Position numbers and translations under genes: made by a program
NCBI RefSeq assembly: GCF_029382225.1
Contig: NZ_JARLTC010000050.1
Location: 1 to 55,419 of the forward strand
Direction of reading: 5' to 3'
DNA: 55,419 nt
Source of the DNA: Spongiactinospora sp. TRM90649
Lineage (GTDB): Bacteria > Actinomycetota > Actinomycetes > Streptosporangiales > Streptosporangiaceae
Notes under the pieces: model-generated
Databases searched by the model: none
Told to the model about the DNA's origin: nothing
Seen by the model: only the letters and a program-made list of their open reading frames with translations
Shown: positions 6,853 to 14,732 of the stretch, one piece after another
Numbering within the stretch: position 1 is the stretch's first letter
Layout of the letters: each line of letters begins with the position of its first letter

Positions 6853-7590
6853 TCAGCGCGGGGCGAGGACGCAGAACTCGTTGCCCTCCGGGTCGGCGAG
6901 GACCGTCCACGGCACGTCGCCCTGGCCGAGGTCGACGTCGACGGCGCCGAGCGCCCGCAGCCGGTCCGCCTCCGCCGCCTGGTCGTCACCGGCGTACGGC
7001 CGCAGGTCGAGGTGGATGCGGTTCTTCACGGTCTTCACATAGGACGTGCGGAGGAATTCGAGATAGGGCCCCACGCCCTTGGCCGAGCGCAGCACCGCGT
7101 GATCGTCGGTGACCTCGTGCAGGGTCCAGTCCATCGCCTCGTCCCAGAACCGGGCCATGGCCCGCGGATCGACGCAGTCGACGACCACCGCGGCCATCGG
7201 CCCGGTGTCCTGGTAGACCGGCCGGGGCTCCAGCACGCAGAACTCGTTGCCTTCAGGATCGGCGAGTACGGTCCATGGGACGTCACCCTGGCCCACGTCG
7301 GCGGGCGTCGCGCCGAGCGCCAGCAGGCGCGCGACCAGCTCCGCCTGATGGTCCGCGGAGGTGGTGGCGAGATCGATGTGCACGCGGTTCTTCACCGTCT
7401 TGGGCTCTGGGACGGCGAGGACGTCGATGCACACCGCGACGGGGTCCGGATAGGCGAAGCCCACGGGTTCGAGGTTGGTCACTCCGGGTCCCTCGCTGTC
7501 GACGCCCCAGCCGAGGGCCTCCGCCCAGAACCGGCCCACCGCCGCGTCGTCCCGGGCGTTCATCGCGATCTGCACAAGCCGTGTAGCCAT
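6853..7590 (-). CDS. Two-domain VOC (glyoxalase/bleomycin-resistance-like) protein
   Basis: A 245-residue protein made of two similar VOC halves. Both contain KTVKNR(V/I)H(I/L)DL and end DVGQGDVPWTVLADPEGNEF or nearly the same (second copy DLGQGDVPWTVLADPEGNEF). The histidine of the NRxHIDL strand and the glutamate of PEGNEF are the usual metal-ligand positions. VOC proteins bind a metal and act as lyases, dioxygenases or drug-binding proteins; this glyoxalase-like subtype is very common in actinomycetes and its substrate is seldom known. A GGGGG run precedes ATG 7590. It lies downstream of the MBL gene on the same strand, 23 bases away, so the two may be co-transcribed. Confidence 0.85.
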   Translation of the reverse strand: MATRLVQIAMNARDDAAVGRFWAEALGWGVDSEGPGVTNLEPVGFAYPDPVAVCIDVLAVPEPKTVKNRVHIDLATTSADHQAELVARLLALGATPADVGQGDVPWTVLADPEGNEFCVLEPRPVYQDTGPMAAVVVDCVDPRAMARFWDEAMDWTLHEVTDDHAVLRSAKGVGPYLEFLRTSYVKTVKNRIHLDLRPYAGDDQAAEADRLRALGAVDVDLGQGDVPWTVLADPEGNEFCVLAPR

Positions 7591-7613
7591 GCCCCCGATC
7601 CTATGGAGGCGGA

Positions 7614-9116
7614 TCAGCGGAACTCCACACGCCCGGGCCCCGTGCCGGACGCCGGGGGCACGAAGTGTGGTGTGTGTCCCGGCCGCAGGCGCCAGCCGGG
7701 GGTGAGGACGGCCTCCATGTGCCTGCGCAGCTCCCGCAGCCCCGCCTCGCCGGGAGACCCGTCGGTGAACGCGGCGGTGACCAGGTCGGACTGGTAGCGG
7801 GTGTTGTCGTGCGCGAACAGCGGCACGAGTCCAGGGTCGGCGGCGAGGAGCCGCTGGACGCGCCGGGCGGCCTCGATCTGGTGGACGGTGTCGGCGCCGC
7901 CGATGGTCATCTGCCGGACCTGGTCCGTGGCCAGGTGGGGCAGTGTGTAGAGGGTGTCGCCCAGGAACAGCGCGCTGCCGCCGCCGTCCAGGCGCAGCAG
8001 CACGCACATGTGGCCGGGCGAGTGGCCGGGCGCGGGTAGCAGGACGACGCTGCCGTCGCCGAAGTGGTCCTGAGCGGCGGGGAAGGCGCCGAACGCGCCC
8101 GAGTCGAACGCCGGGAAGGAAAGACGCTCCTTGACCAGGTCGAACGAGTGCGGGTAGAGCACGCCCTGGTCCCAGTCGCGCCGGTCCAGCACCACCTCGG
8201 CCCGGGGCAGGTGGCGCAGCCCTCCGGCGTGGTCGTCGTGGACGTGGGTGAGGAACACGGTGGTGACGTCCCCGGCGTCGTAGCCGAGCCGGGCGAGCCG
8301 GACCCGCAGGTCCTGCGCGGGGGTCAGCCGGTATTCGTCGCGCTCGGTCAGCAGGCGCGAGGTGATGCCGTAGTACCCGTCGTGATCGTGGGCCTGCTCC
8401 CAGTTGACGCCGGTGTCGACCAGCATGAGTCCGTGCCGGGGATGGTCGATGAGGTAGGCGTGGACGGGGACCGCGATCTGGGCCTTGTCGAGCAGGGTGC
8501 GCAGGTAGCCGTTGAGGCCCTCCCAGCCGTCCAGGCCGCCGTAGAACTGGCCGTAGGTGACGATGGTGTCGCCGGTGTGGATCGGGAAGACCCGTACTTT
8601 GCCGTCGGCGATCCGCCGCCGCGCGCCCGGGGCCCGAATGGCCGCCTGCCGCTGCGCCTCGCCTCGCGTGAGCAGGTCGCGGCGCCGCCGGTCCGCGTGG
8701 CCGGCCGCCAGCGCGCTCAGCGCGCCGAGCGCCAGCCCGGCGCCGCCCGCCAGGAAGACCCGCCTGCTCGGCCGGGTGGCCCCGCCGTCCGCCCTGCGGC
8801 GTCCGCGCGGGACGGCCGAGGCCAGGCACGCCACAGCGGCCAGGGCGAGTAGCACCGGCAGGTCCGTGACGTGGTAGACGACCGCCAGGTAGAGCCCGAA
8901 CGTGGCCACACCCGCCGGTACGCCGAGGAACGTCAGTACCCGCCGCCGGCCGAGCACGCCCGGCCATAACGTCCCGGCCGCCGACGCGGCCAGCAGCAGC
9001 CCATAGACCACCAGCAGCGGCACGGGCACGCTCTTCAGCCGCAGGATGACTAGCCAGGCGGCTCCGGCCACAAGGGCGAGCACGAGCAGCCCGATCTTGC
9101 CCAGGATCTTCGGCAC
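7614..9116 (-). CDS. Polytopic membrane protein with internal Tat-like motif fused to a metallo-beta-lactamase (lactonase-type) domain
   Basis: A 500-residue protein. Four hydrophobic segments (residues about 5-26, 32-51, 60-82, 86-102) are followed by a basic stretch and SRRVFLAGGAGLALGALSAL (residues 117-136), a good twin-arginine motif plus h-region. The catalytic part is an MBL fold with THVHDDHAGG (zinc ligands about H291, H293, D295, H296), PAPGHSPGHM and LGDTLYTL, resembling N-acyl-homoserine-lactonase-like hydrolases. The positive-inside rule puts the arginines in the cytoplasm and the MBL domain outside. GTG 9116 is chosen because GGGAGG lies 5 bases upstream; TTG 9143 is unlikely since it falls in the operator. 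The 34-bp inverted repeat at 9129-9162 probably controls it. Substrate unknown. Confidence 0.8.
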   Translation of the reverse strand: MPKILGKIGLLVLALVAGAAWLVILRLKSVPVPLLVVYGLLLAASAAGTLWPGVLGRRRVLTFLGVPAGVATFGLYLAVVYHVTDLPVLLALAAVACLASAVPRGRRRADGGATRPSRRVFLAGGAGLALGALSALAAGHADRRRRDLLTRGEAQRQAAIRAPGARRRIADGKVRVFPIHTGDTIVTYGQFYGGLDGWEGLNGYLRTLLDKAQIAVPVHAYLIDHPRHGLMLVDTGVNWEQAHDHDGYYGITSRLLTERDEYRLTPAQDLRVRLARLGYDAGDVTTVFLTHVHDDHAGGLRHLPRAEVVLDRRDWDQGVLYPHSFDLVKERLSFPAFDSGAFGAFPAAQDHFGDGSVVLLPAPGHSPGHMCVLLRLDGGGSALFLGDTLYTLPHLATDQVRQMTIGGADTVHQIEAARRVQRLLAADPGLVPLFAHDNTRYQSDLVTAAFTDGSPGEAGLRELRRHMEAVLTPGWRLRPGHTPHFVPPASGTGPGRVEFR

Positions 9117-9128
9117 GCGGCCTCCCGC

Positions 9129-9162
9129 ATTATGTATACGCAAACGGATGCGTATACATAAT
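9129..9162. promoter_or_regulatory. Perfect 14-bp inverted repeat, operator of the MBL gene
   Basis: ATTATGTATACGCA (9129-9142) and TGCGTATACATAAT (9149-9162) are perfectly complementary and separated by 6 bases. The element is AT-rich in a very GC-rich setting. It lies 13 bases upstream of GTG 9116 and next to its ribosome binding site, where a dimeric repressor would block expression. No regulator gene lies immediately beside it, so the protein that reads it is unknown. Confidence 0.7.
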
Positions 9163-9173
9163 AAGGGCGGCGA

Positions 9174-9428
9174 TCAGGCGCCGGGCAGGAGGACCACCAG
9201 CGCGCCCGCCAGGATGGCGTCGAACACTACGCGCCATCGAGCCCGTCCTTCCCGGGCACGGGCTGTCTGGGGCTCGCCGCCCCTGGTACGCCCGAGTTCG
9301 CCTGCCTTGACCGAGGCGGCCAGCACGTCGCAGATCAGCCGTACCCCGAGCAGCGAGGTGACGTCGGAACTGTCGTACGGCGGCGACACCTCCACCACCT
9401 CCATGCCGAGCAACCCTTCCACGGCGGC
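9174..9428 (-). pseudogene. C-terminal remnant of agmatinase/arginase-family ureohydrolase
   Basis: The minus strand reads VEGLLGMEVVEVSPPYDSSD then VTSLLGVRLICDVLAA. This matches the last conserved segment of ureohydrolases ('GxDVVEVSPPYDxxxxTALL...'). Everything upstream, including the manganese ligands DAHxD and DxD, is missing: a stop codon occurs just before 9428. The extra tail WRVVFDAILAGALVVLLPG is not typical of the family and may come from the junction. It is non-functional. Confidence 0.65.
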
Positions 9429-9458
9429 CGGTGGTCGGCTTTACATACACTGACGGGC

Positions 9459-9842
9459 ATGGCATGCCGAATCAGTGAGCTGGTCATCGACGCCGCCGAT
9501 CCCGAGCTGCTCGCCGCCTTCTGGAGCGAGGTCCTCGGCTACGTCGAACTCGGCCGGGAGGAGGACGGAAGCATCGGGATCGGTCCGCCGGACGCCGGCT
9601 TCGGCGGCCCGCAGCCGGTTCTCGTCATCAGCCCCACCGACGACCCGCGACCGGAGAAGCTCCGGCTGCACATCGACGTCAACGCCACCGACCGCGACCA
9701 GGACGCCGAGCTGGAGCGGCTGCTCGCCCTAGGCGCGAGGCGGGCCGACGTGGGGCAGACCGGCGCCGAGGACTGGCACGTCCTGGCCGACCCGGAGGGC
9801 AATGAGTTCTGCCTCCTGCGCCGCCGCCTCCAGCCGCTCTGA
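9459..9842 (+). CDS. Single-domain VOC family protein
   Basis: A 127-residue protein starting MACRISELVIDAADPELLAA, with FWSEVLGY, LRLHIDVNATDRDQD and GAEDWHVLADPEGNEFCLL. These are the metal-binding histidine strand and the final PEGNEF glutamate of the glyoxalase/bleomycin-resistance fold. It is the same subtype as each half of the protein at 6853-7590. It lies alone, convergent with the AraC gene at 9856 (13-base gap). No specific substrate can be given. Confidence 0.85.
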   Translation: MACRISELVIDAADPELLAAFWSEVLGYVELGREEDGSIGIGPPDAGFGGPQPVLVISPTDDPRPEKLRLHIDVNATDRDQDAELERLLALGARRADVGQTGAEDWHVLADPEGNEFCLLRRRLQPL

Positions 9843-9855
9843 CCGCCGGAACCGA

Positions 9856-10743
9856 TCACGCGCCAAGGCAGGCCTGGTACCGCTCGCGGGCCTGCTTGCG
9901 GTACGCCGACGGCGGCGCCCCCGCCTCGCGCCGGAAGAAGCGGGAGAAATAGGAGGCGTCCTCGAAACCGAGCCGGTCGGCCACCTGGGCGCAGCTCATG
10001 TCCGTGTTCGCCAGCAGGCGCTGCGCCTCGGTGAGGACCGCCGAGCGGATGATCTGCCCCGGCGTCCGCCCGGTCTGCGCGGCGACCAGTTCGCGCAGAT
10101 ACCCCGGGGTGACCCCCAGGCGCATGGCCGCCGACCGCACGGTGAGGGTCGCGGACGCCTTCTCCGCGACGAGTTTGGTGAACTCCACGCCGAGTTCCGC
10201 CGAAGGGCCGGCACGCGATCCCTCCGGCGCGTTGAAGCCGTCGAACCGCTGGCACAGCAGGAGCAGCGCGGAGAGCAGGTGCCGGGTGATGGGGTCCGCC
10301 CGGTCGTCGCCCTCGGTGTACTCGTCGGCCATGGCCGCGAGCAGCCGTTCGAGCCTCGGGACGTGACCGGCGCCGGGGCAGAGCATGTTCGGGTACTGGC
10401 TGAAGTCCACCGCGGCGGACGCCCCCGGCCCCGCCAGGAAGGCCTCGTCGAAGACCACGACGGTTCCGTCCAGCGGCGCCGGGGTCACCCAGGCGTGCAC
10501 CTGGCCCCGGCGGACCAGGTACAGCCGGTGCGCCGCGATCGGATGGGCGGTGCCGTCGATGATGTGCGTCCCACGTCCCTCGCGGACGTAGAGGATCTCC
10601 AGGAACTCGTGCCGGTGCGGGATCGCCGCGGTCTCGCGCGGCCCGTGGCTGAGCACCGGGCCGATCTCGAACTGCGGCGCGTCCCGGCCCCCTCCTCCGT
10701 CGATCACGTGGACGGGAAACGGCGGGCGCGAGGCTCTGGTCAT
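9856..10743 (-). CDS. AraC-family regulator with N-terminal cupin domain, last gene of the peptide-type ABC operon
   Basis: A 295-residue protein. The N-terminal arm and cupin (about 20-110) include IPHRHEFLEILYVREGRGTH and HRLYLVRRGQVHAW. The C-terminal double HTH (about 190-285) includes VRSAAMRLGVTPGYLRELV and CAQVADRLGFEDASYFSRFF followed by GAPPSAYRK, the AraC signature. It starts 12 bases after the fused ATPase gene on the same strand, so it is probably the fourth gene of the transporter operon and may activate it on sensing the imported compound. Candidate sites are the palindromes in 14451-14732. Confidence 0.88.
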   Translation of the reverse strand: MTRASRPPFPVHVIDGGGGRDAPQFEIGPVLSHGPRETAAIPHRHEFLEILYVREGRGTHIIDGTAHPIAAHRLYLVRRGQVHAWVTPAPLDGTVVVFDEAFLAGPGASAAVDFSQYPNMLCPGAGHVPRLERLLAAMADEYTEGDDRADPITRHLLSALLLLCQRFDGFNAPEGSRAGPSAELGVEFTKLVAEKASATLTVRSAAMRLGVTPGYLRELVAAQTGRTPGQIIRSAVLTEAQRLLANTDMSCAQVADRLGFEDASYFSRFFRREAGAPPSAYRKQARERYQACLGA

Positions 10744-10755
10744 GCTCCTCCTTGC

Positions 10756-12522
10756 TCAACCGGTGGCCGCGGAGACCTCCAGGGTGTCCGCGAGCAGGGC
10801 CTTGGTGTAGTCGTGGCGGGGTTCGGTGAGAACCGTGTCGGCGCCGCCGTGCTCGACGACGTGTCCCCCGCTCAGCACGATCACGCTGTCGGCGAGGCTG
10901 CGGACCACGGCGAGGTTGTGGGTGACGAACACGATGCCGAGCCCGTCGTGGAGCAGTCCGCGCAGCAGTTCGACGATCGCCGCCTGCACCGACACGTCCA
11001 GAGCCGAGGTGACCTCGTCGCAGATCAGCACGGTCGGCTGGCAGGCCAGGGCCCTGGCGATGGCGACCCGCTGGCGCTGCCCGCCGGACAGCTCGGCGGG
11101 ATACCGGGAGGCCAGCGCGGCCGGGAGCTCCACCCGTTCCAACAGCTCCGCCACCCGCTCGCGCGCCGCCTTGGCGCCGAGTTCGAAGAAGTGCCGGAGC
11201 GGCTCGGCCACACAGTCCCCGACGGTGACCCGTGGATTGAGCGAGCCGTAGGGGTTCTGGAAGATGTACTGCATGCACCGGCGCTGGTCCTGGTCGCGCC
11301 CGCGGGCGGTCGGCGCGAGCGCCTTCCCGCCGAGTTCGACGGAGCCGCCCCAGCGTTCCCGCAGCCCGATCAGGCTGCGGGACATGGTCGTCTTGCCGCT
11401 GCCGGACTCCCCGACGACCGCCAGGCACTCCCCCTCGACCACATCGAAGGAGACGTCGAACAGCACCTGGCGGTCGCGGTACCCGGCGGTCAGGTCGCGT
11501 ACGCGCAGGAGCGGCGTGTCTCCCGGCGCGGCCTCCTGCACCGCCGAGGCGGGAGGGGCGGCGTCGCGCGGCGGACGCGCGGGCATCTCCTCGATCCGGA
11601 TACACCGCGCCGAATGCCCCGGCACCAGACCGATCAGCGGCGGCACGCCCGTGGCGCACTCGTCCACCGCGAAGGCGCAGCGCGGCGCGAAGACGCAACC
11701 GGGGTGCGTGTCCTGGACGCCGGGCGCGCGGCCGGGGATCGACGTGAGCCGCGTCCGTTCCCGCGCCGACGGCACGGCGGCCAGCAGCGCCCTGGTGTAA
11801 GGGTGCGCGGGCCGGGCCACGACGTCCTTGGTGGGGCCCTCTTCCACGATCATGCCGCCGTACATCACGGCGACCCGGTCGGCGACCTCCCCGATCACGG
11901 CTAGGTCGTGCGAGACGTAGATGGCCGCCATCTGGTTGTCCGCGCAGAGCTGGGCCACCAGCGCGAGCACACGCGCCTGGGTGGTGACGTCCAGGCCGGT
12001 CGTCGGCTCGTCCAGCACGGTCAGCCGCGGGCGCGGCGCGACCGCCATGGCCAGCGCCACCCGCTGCTGCTGGCCACCGGACAGCTCGCGGGGACGGCGG
12101 TTCAGGAAGGCTTCGTCCGACGGCAGCCCGACCGCGGTGAGCACCTCGCGGATCCGCGCGTCGATCTCCTTGGCGTCCCCTTCGAGGACCTCGGCCAGTT
12201 GGACGCCGATGCGCAGCGCCGGGTTCAGCGCCGTCGCCGGGTCCTGCGGCACGTAGGCCACCACGTTGCCGCGGAACCGGCGCAGCGCGCGCGGCCCGAG
12301 CGAGAGCACGTCGGTACCGTCGACCAGCACCTGACCGGCCGTGATCCGGGCGCCCTGGCGGGCGTAGCCGAGCATGGCCAGCGACATGGTGCTCTTGCCC
12401 GAGCCCGACTCGCCGACCACGCCGAGGACCTGACCCGGTTCCAGGTCGAAGGAGGCGTCCTCGACGATGGGGCTCCCGTCGCGCAACGCGATGGTCAGCC
12501 CACGGACCTCGATCGCACTCAT
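10756..12522 (-). CDS. Fused double ATP-binding protein of a peptide/nickel-type ABC transporter (DppD-DppF fusion)
   Basis: A 588-residue protein with two complete nucleotide-binding domains. NBD1 has Walker A GESGSGKST (38-46), LSGGQQQRVALAM (147-159) and Walker B TVLDEPTTGLD. It is followed by the oligopeptide-transporter C-terminal motif HPGCVFAPRCAFAVDEC (273-289). NBD2 has Walker A GESGSGKTT (371-379), LSGGQRQRVAIARAL and LICDEVTSALD. The fusion supplies both ATPases of a DppBCDF-type importer in one chain. Its ATG (12522) directly follows the permease stop. Transported substrate is not determinable, since this family takes peptides, nickel chelates, sugars and other solutes. Confidence 0.93.
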   Translation of the reverse strand: MSAIEVRGLTIALRDGSPIVEDASFDLEPGQVLGVVGESGSGKSTMSLAMLGYARQGARITAGQVLVDGTDVLSLGPRALRRFRGNVVAYVPQDPATALNPALRIGVQLAEVLEGDAKEIDARIREVLTAVGLPSDEAFLNRRPRELSGGQQQRVALAMAVAPRPRLTVLDEPTTGLDVTTQARVLALVAQLCADNQMAAIYVSHDLAVIGEVADRVAVMYGGMIVEEGPTKDVVARPAHPYTRALLAAVPSARERTRLTSIPGRAPGVQDTHPGCVFAPRCAFAVDECATGVPPLIGLVPGHSARCIRIEEMPARPPRDAAPPASAVQEAAPGDTPLLRVRDLTAGYRDRQVLFDVSFDVVEGECLAVVGESGSGKTTMSRSLIGLRERWGGSVELGGKALAPTARGRDQDQRRCMQYIFQNPYGSLNPRVTVGDCVAEPLRHFFELGAKAARERVAELLERVELPAALASRYPAELSGGQRQRVAIARALACQPTVLICDEVTSALDVSVQAAIVELLRGLLHDGLGIVFVTHNLAVVRSLADSVIVLSGGHVVEHGGADTVLTEPRHDYTKALLADTLEVSAATG

Positions 12523-13437
12523 TCAGCCCCGCCCCTCGGTCCGAGCGATCACCCGGGCGGCGCCCTCGGCGATCAGGTTGCCGCCGATCGTGAACAGCAC
12601 GATGCAGGCGACCGGGGCCAGTACGGCCCATGGCATGTTCGACAGCCCGGTGCGGTTCTCGCTGATCATCAGGCCCCAGTCGGCGGCGGGCGGCTGGATG
12701 CCGTAACCGAGGAAGCTGATCGCGGCGAGGATCCCGATCGACCACATCAGCCGCATGCCCAGCTCCACCAGCAGCGGAGAGGACACGTTGGGCAGGAAGC
12801 AGCGCAGCAGGATCGTGCGGTCGGGTATCCCGACGGTGCGCGACCACATGACGTACTCGCGATCGTTGAGCGGCCGGGCCGCGCCCCGGATCACCCGAGC
12901 GACGCCGGGCGTCATGCCGATCGCCGTCAGCACCACCAGCAGCCACGGCTTGGGACCGATCACGGACACGAAGAGCAACGTGAACAGCAGGGCCGGGAAC
13001 GCCAGCAGCACGTCCATGACCCGCATCAGGACGGTGTCCGCGAAACCGCCGTAGAAGGCGGCCGCGATGCCCACCAGTGCGCCCAGGGCGACGGCGGCGA
13101 TCGCCGCAGCGGGGGCCATCCACGCCAGGTGGAACCCACCGGCCAGCACGCGGGACAGCACGTCGCGGCCGAGCTGGTCGGCGCCGAGCGGCAGCCCGTC
13201 ACCGGGCGGCGCGTACGGCAGCGCGATGCTCTTGGCCGGGTCATTCGGTGTCAGCAGCGGCCCCACCAGGGCGAACGCCATGGTCAGCAGTACGAGCGTG
13301 CAGCCCAGCCGGACCTGTCCGGAGCGGAGGATCCGCAGCGCGCCCGGCCGGTTCCGCGCTCGCGCGGCGCGGGCGGGGCCCTCCGGGTCGCTCAGATTCA
13401 GGTCGACCGCGTCGACGGTCTCTGACACGGTACTCAC
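12523..13437 (-). CDS. DppC-type ABC transporter permease
   Basis: A 304-residue membrane protein with one helix near the N-terminus (LVLLTMAFALVGPLL), a periplasmic-type loop with LPLGADQLGRDVLSRVLAGG, then five helices. The inner-membrane signature (EAA-like loop) reads NDREYVMWSRTVGIPDRTIL. GADxLGRDVLSR is the hallmark of DppC/OppC. It overlaps the upstream dppB-like gene by 4 bases (ATGA at 13434-13437) and abuts the fused ATPase gene, indicating translational coupling. Confidence 0.92.
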   Translation of the reverse strand: MSTVSETVDAVDLNLSDPEGPARAARARNRPGALRILRSGQVRLGCTLVLLTMAFALVGPLLTPNDPAKSIALPYAPPGDGLPLGADQLGRDVLSRVLAGGFHLAWMAPAAAIAAVALGALVGIAAAFYGGFADTVLMRVMDVLLAFPALLFTLLFVSVIGPKPWLLVVLTAIGMTPGVARVIRGAARPLNDREYVMWSRTVGIPDRTILLRCFLPNVSSPLLVELGMRLMWSIGILAAISFLGYGIQPPAADWGLMISENRTGLSNMPWAVLAPVACIVLFTIGGNLIAEGAARVIARTEGRG

Positions 13438-14450
13438 CTCCGCTCTCCGCTCTTGCCGGTGTGCAGCAGGTCGGCCAGTAGGTTGAAGAAGTAGTAGACG
13501 GCGGCGATCACCAGCACGACGGCCTGGATGACCGGGAGGTCCCGGTTGCTGATCGACTCGATGAGCAGCGCGCCGATGCCCGGATAGCCGAACAGGTACT
13601 CCACCACGACCACGCCGCCGACGGTGAACGCCGCCACGAGGCTCGCGGCGGGCACGGCTGGGGCGAGCGCGTTGGGCAGCGCGTGGGTGAGCAGGATCCT
13701 GGTCGGGCCGAGTCCCTTGAGCCGCGCCATCTCGACGTACTCACTGTTGAGCACGTCGATGAAGGAGACGCGGATCAGCCGCGACAGGTACATCACGCCG
13801 CCGATGACCAGGGTCGCGATCGGCAGCGTCAGCGCCTGCGGGTGCCACCACGGCATGTCCCCCGCCGGGATCAGCGACACCGGCGGGAACCAGTGGAACA
13901 CCGTGGTGCCGAACAGCGCGACCAGCAGGGTGCCGACGACGAAGTCGGCGAGCGCGTTGGCGATCATCGACGACCAGAGGAAGGCCCGGTCGAAGAGGCT
14001 GTCCTTGAACTGCGCGGCGAGGATGCCGATCAGCAGCGACAGGGGCAGGATCAGCACGACCGAGAACACGCTGAGCGTGGCGGAGTTCGCCAGCCGCTCG
14101 CCGAGCAGCCGGGAGACCGGCTGGCCGCTGGCCAGTGAGGTGCCCAGGTCGCCGCTGAGCACGCCGCTCAGCCAGTGCCAGTACTGGACGAGCAGCGGCT
14201 GGTCCAGGCCGAGCTGGTGCCGCAGGGCCTCCACCCGCTCCGGCGTCGCCGACATGCCGAGCATGACCTTGGCGACGTCGCCCGGCATGGCCTGGGTGGC
14301 GAAGAAGACCAGGGTCGTAACCACGAACAGCATCACGACGGCCTGGACGGCGATCCACCCGACACGGCCGAACACGTTCGTGGACCGGCGTCGAGTGAGA
14401 TTGCGGCGGGGGCCCGCCGACCGGGGTGCACCGGCTAGTTCCGCGACCAT
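13434..14450 (-). CDS. DppB-type ABC transporter permease, first gene of the operon
   Basis: A 338-residue protein. After a hydrophilic start, a helix leads into MPGDVAKVMLGMSATPERVE and QLGLDQPLLVQYWHWLSGVL with GDLGTSLASGQPVSRLLGER, the typical DppB/OppB N-terminal pattern. Five further helices carry the EAA loop YVEMARLKGLGPTRILLTHA. It is transcribed away from the solute-binding protein gene at 14733, with a 282-base regulatory gap. Predicted to form a heterodimeric channel with the DppC-type protein. Confidence 0.92.
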   Translation of the reverse strand: MVAELAGAPRSAGPRRNLTRRRSTNVFGRVGWIAVQAVVMLFVVTTLVFFATQAMPGDVAKVMLGMSATPERVEALRHQLGLDQPLLVQYWHWLSGVLSGDLGTSLASGQPVSRLLGERLANSATLSVFSVVLILPLSLLIGILAAQFKDSLFDRAFLWSSMIANALADFVVGTLLVALFGTTVFHWFPPVSLIPAGDMPWWHPQALTLPIATLVIGGVMYLSRLIRVSFIDVLNSEYVEMARLKGLGPTRILLTHALPNALAPAVPAASLVAAFTVGGVVVVEYLFGYPGIGALLIESISNRDLPVIQAVVLVIAAVYYFFNLLADLLHTGKSGERR

Positions 14451-14732
14451 TCCCGTTCCTTCGCGTCGATCTCACCTGTGCCCGAAGGCGATGTCGATCC
14501 CAGCAGACCGGCGGGAGGGCGTCTTGCACCTGCGTGCAGTGTGGTTGTTGCCCAACGCACGCCGACGGTCGCCCGCGCCCGCCCCGCGGAGAGAGAAAGT
14601 GCTCCCGACGACAAGCGGTCGTGCGCTGCCGCACAAGACGGCGTCCCAGGTCTAGCGGTTGACTCCGAGCAACCGGATACCTACGTCACGGCGAGCCCGC
14701 CCTGACACCGACCCTCCGGAGGGAAGACCTAC
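14451..14732. promoter_or_regulatory. Divergent control region of the peptide-type ABC transporter
   Basis: The gap between the permease operon and the lipoprotein gene holds two short perfect palindromes with the same CTGC core: TGCAC-CTGC-GTGCA (14525-14538) and GTGCG-CTGC-CGCAC (14621-14634). They are 96 bases apart from start to start. A TTGACT at about 14651 is a possible -35 element for the lipoprotein gene, and GGAGGGA stands before its ATG. The AraC protein encoded at the end of the permease operon is the obvious candidate reader. Confidence 0.45.

Noticed and set aside
9539..13123. 1194-codon minus-strand frame covering the ABC transporter genes
   Set aside because: Arg/Pro/Gly-rich text typical of an off-frame read through high-GC coding DNA. 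The true ABC genes are in other frames with full motifs.
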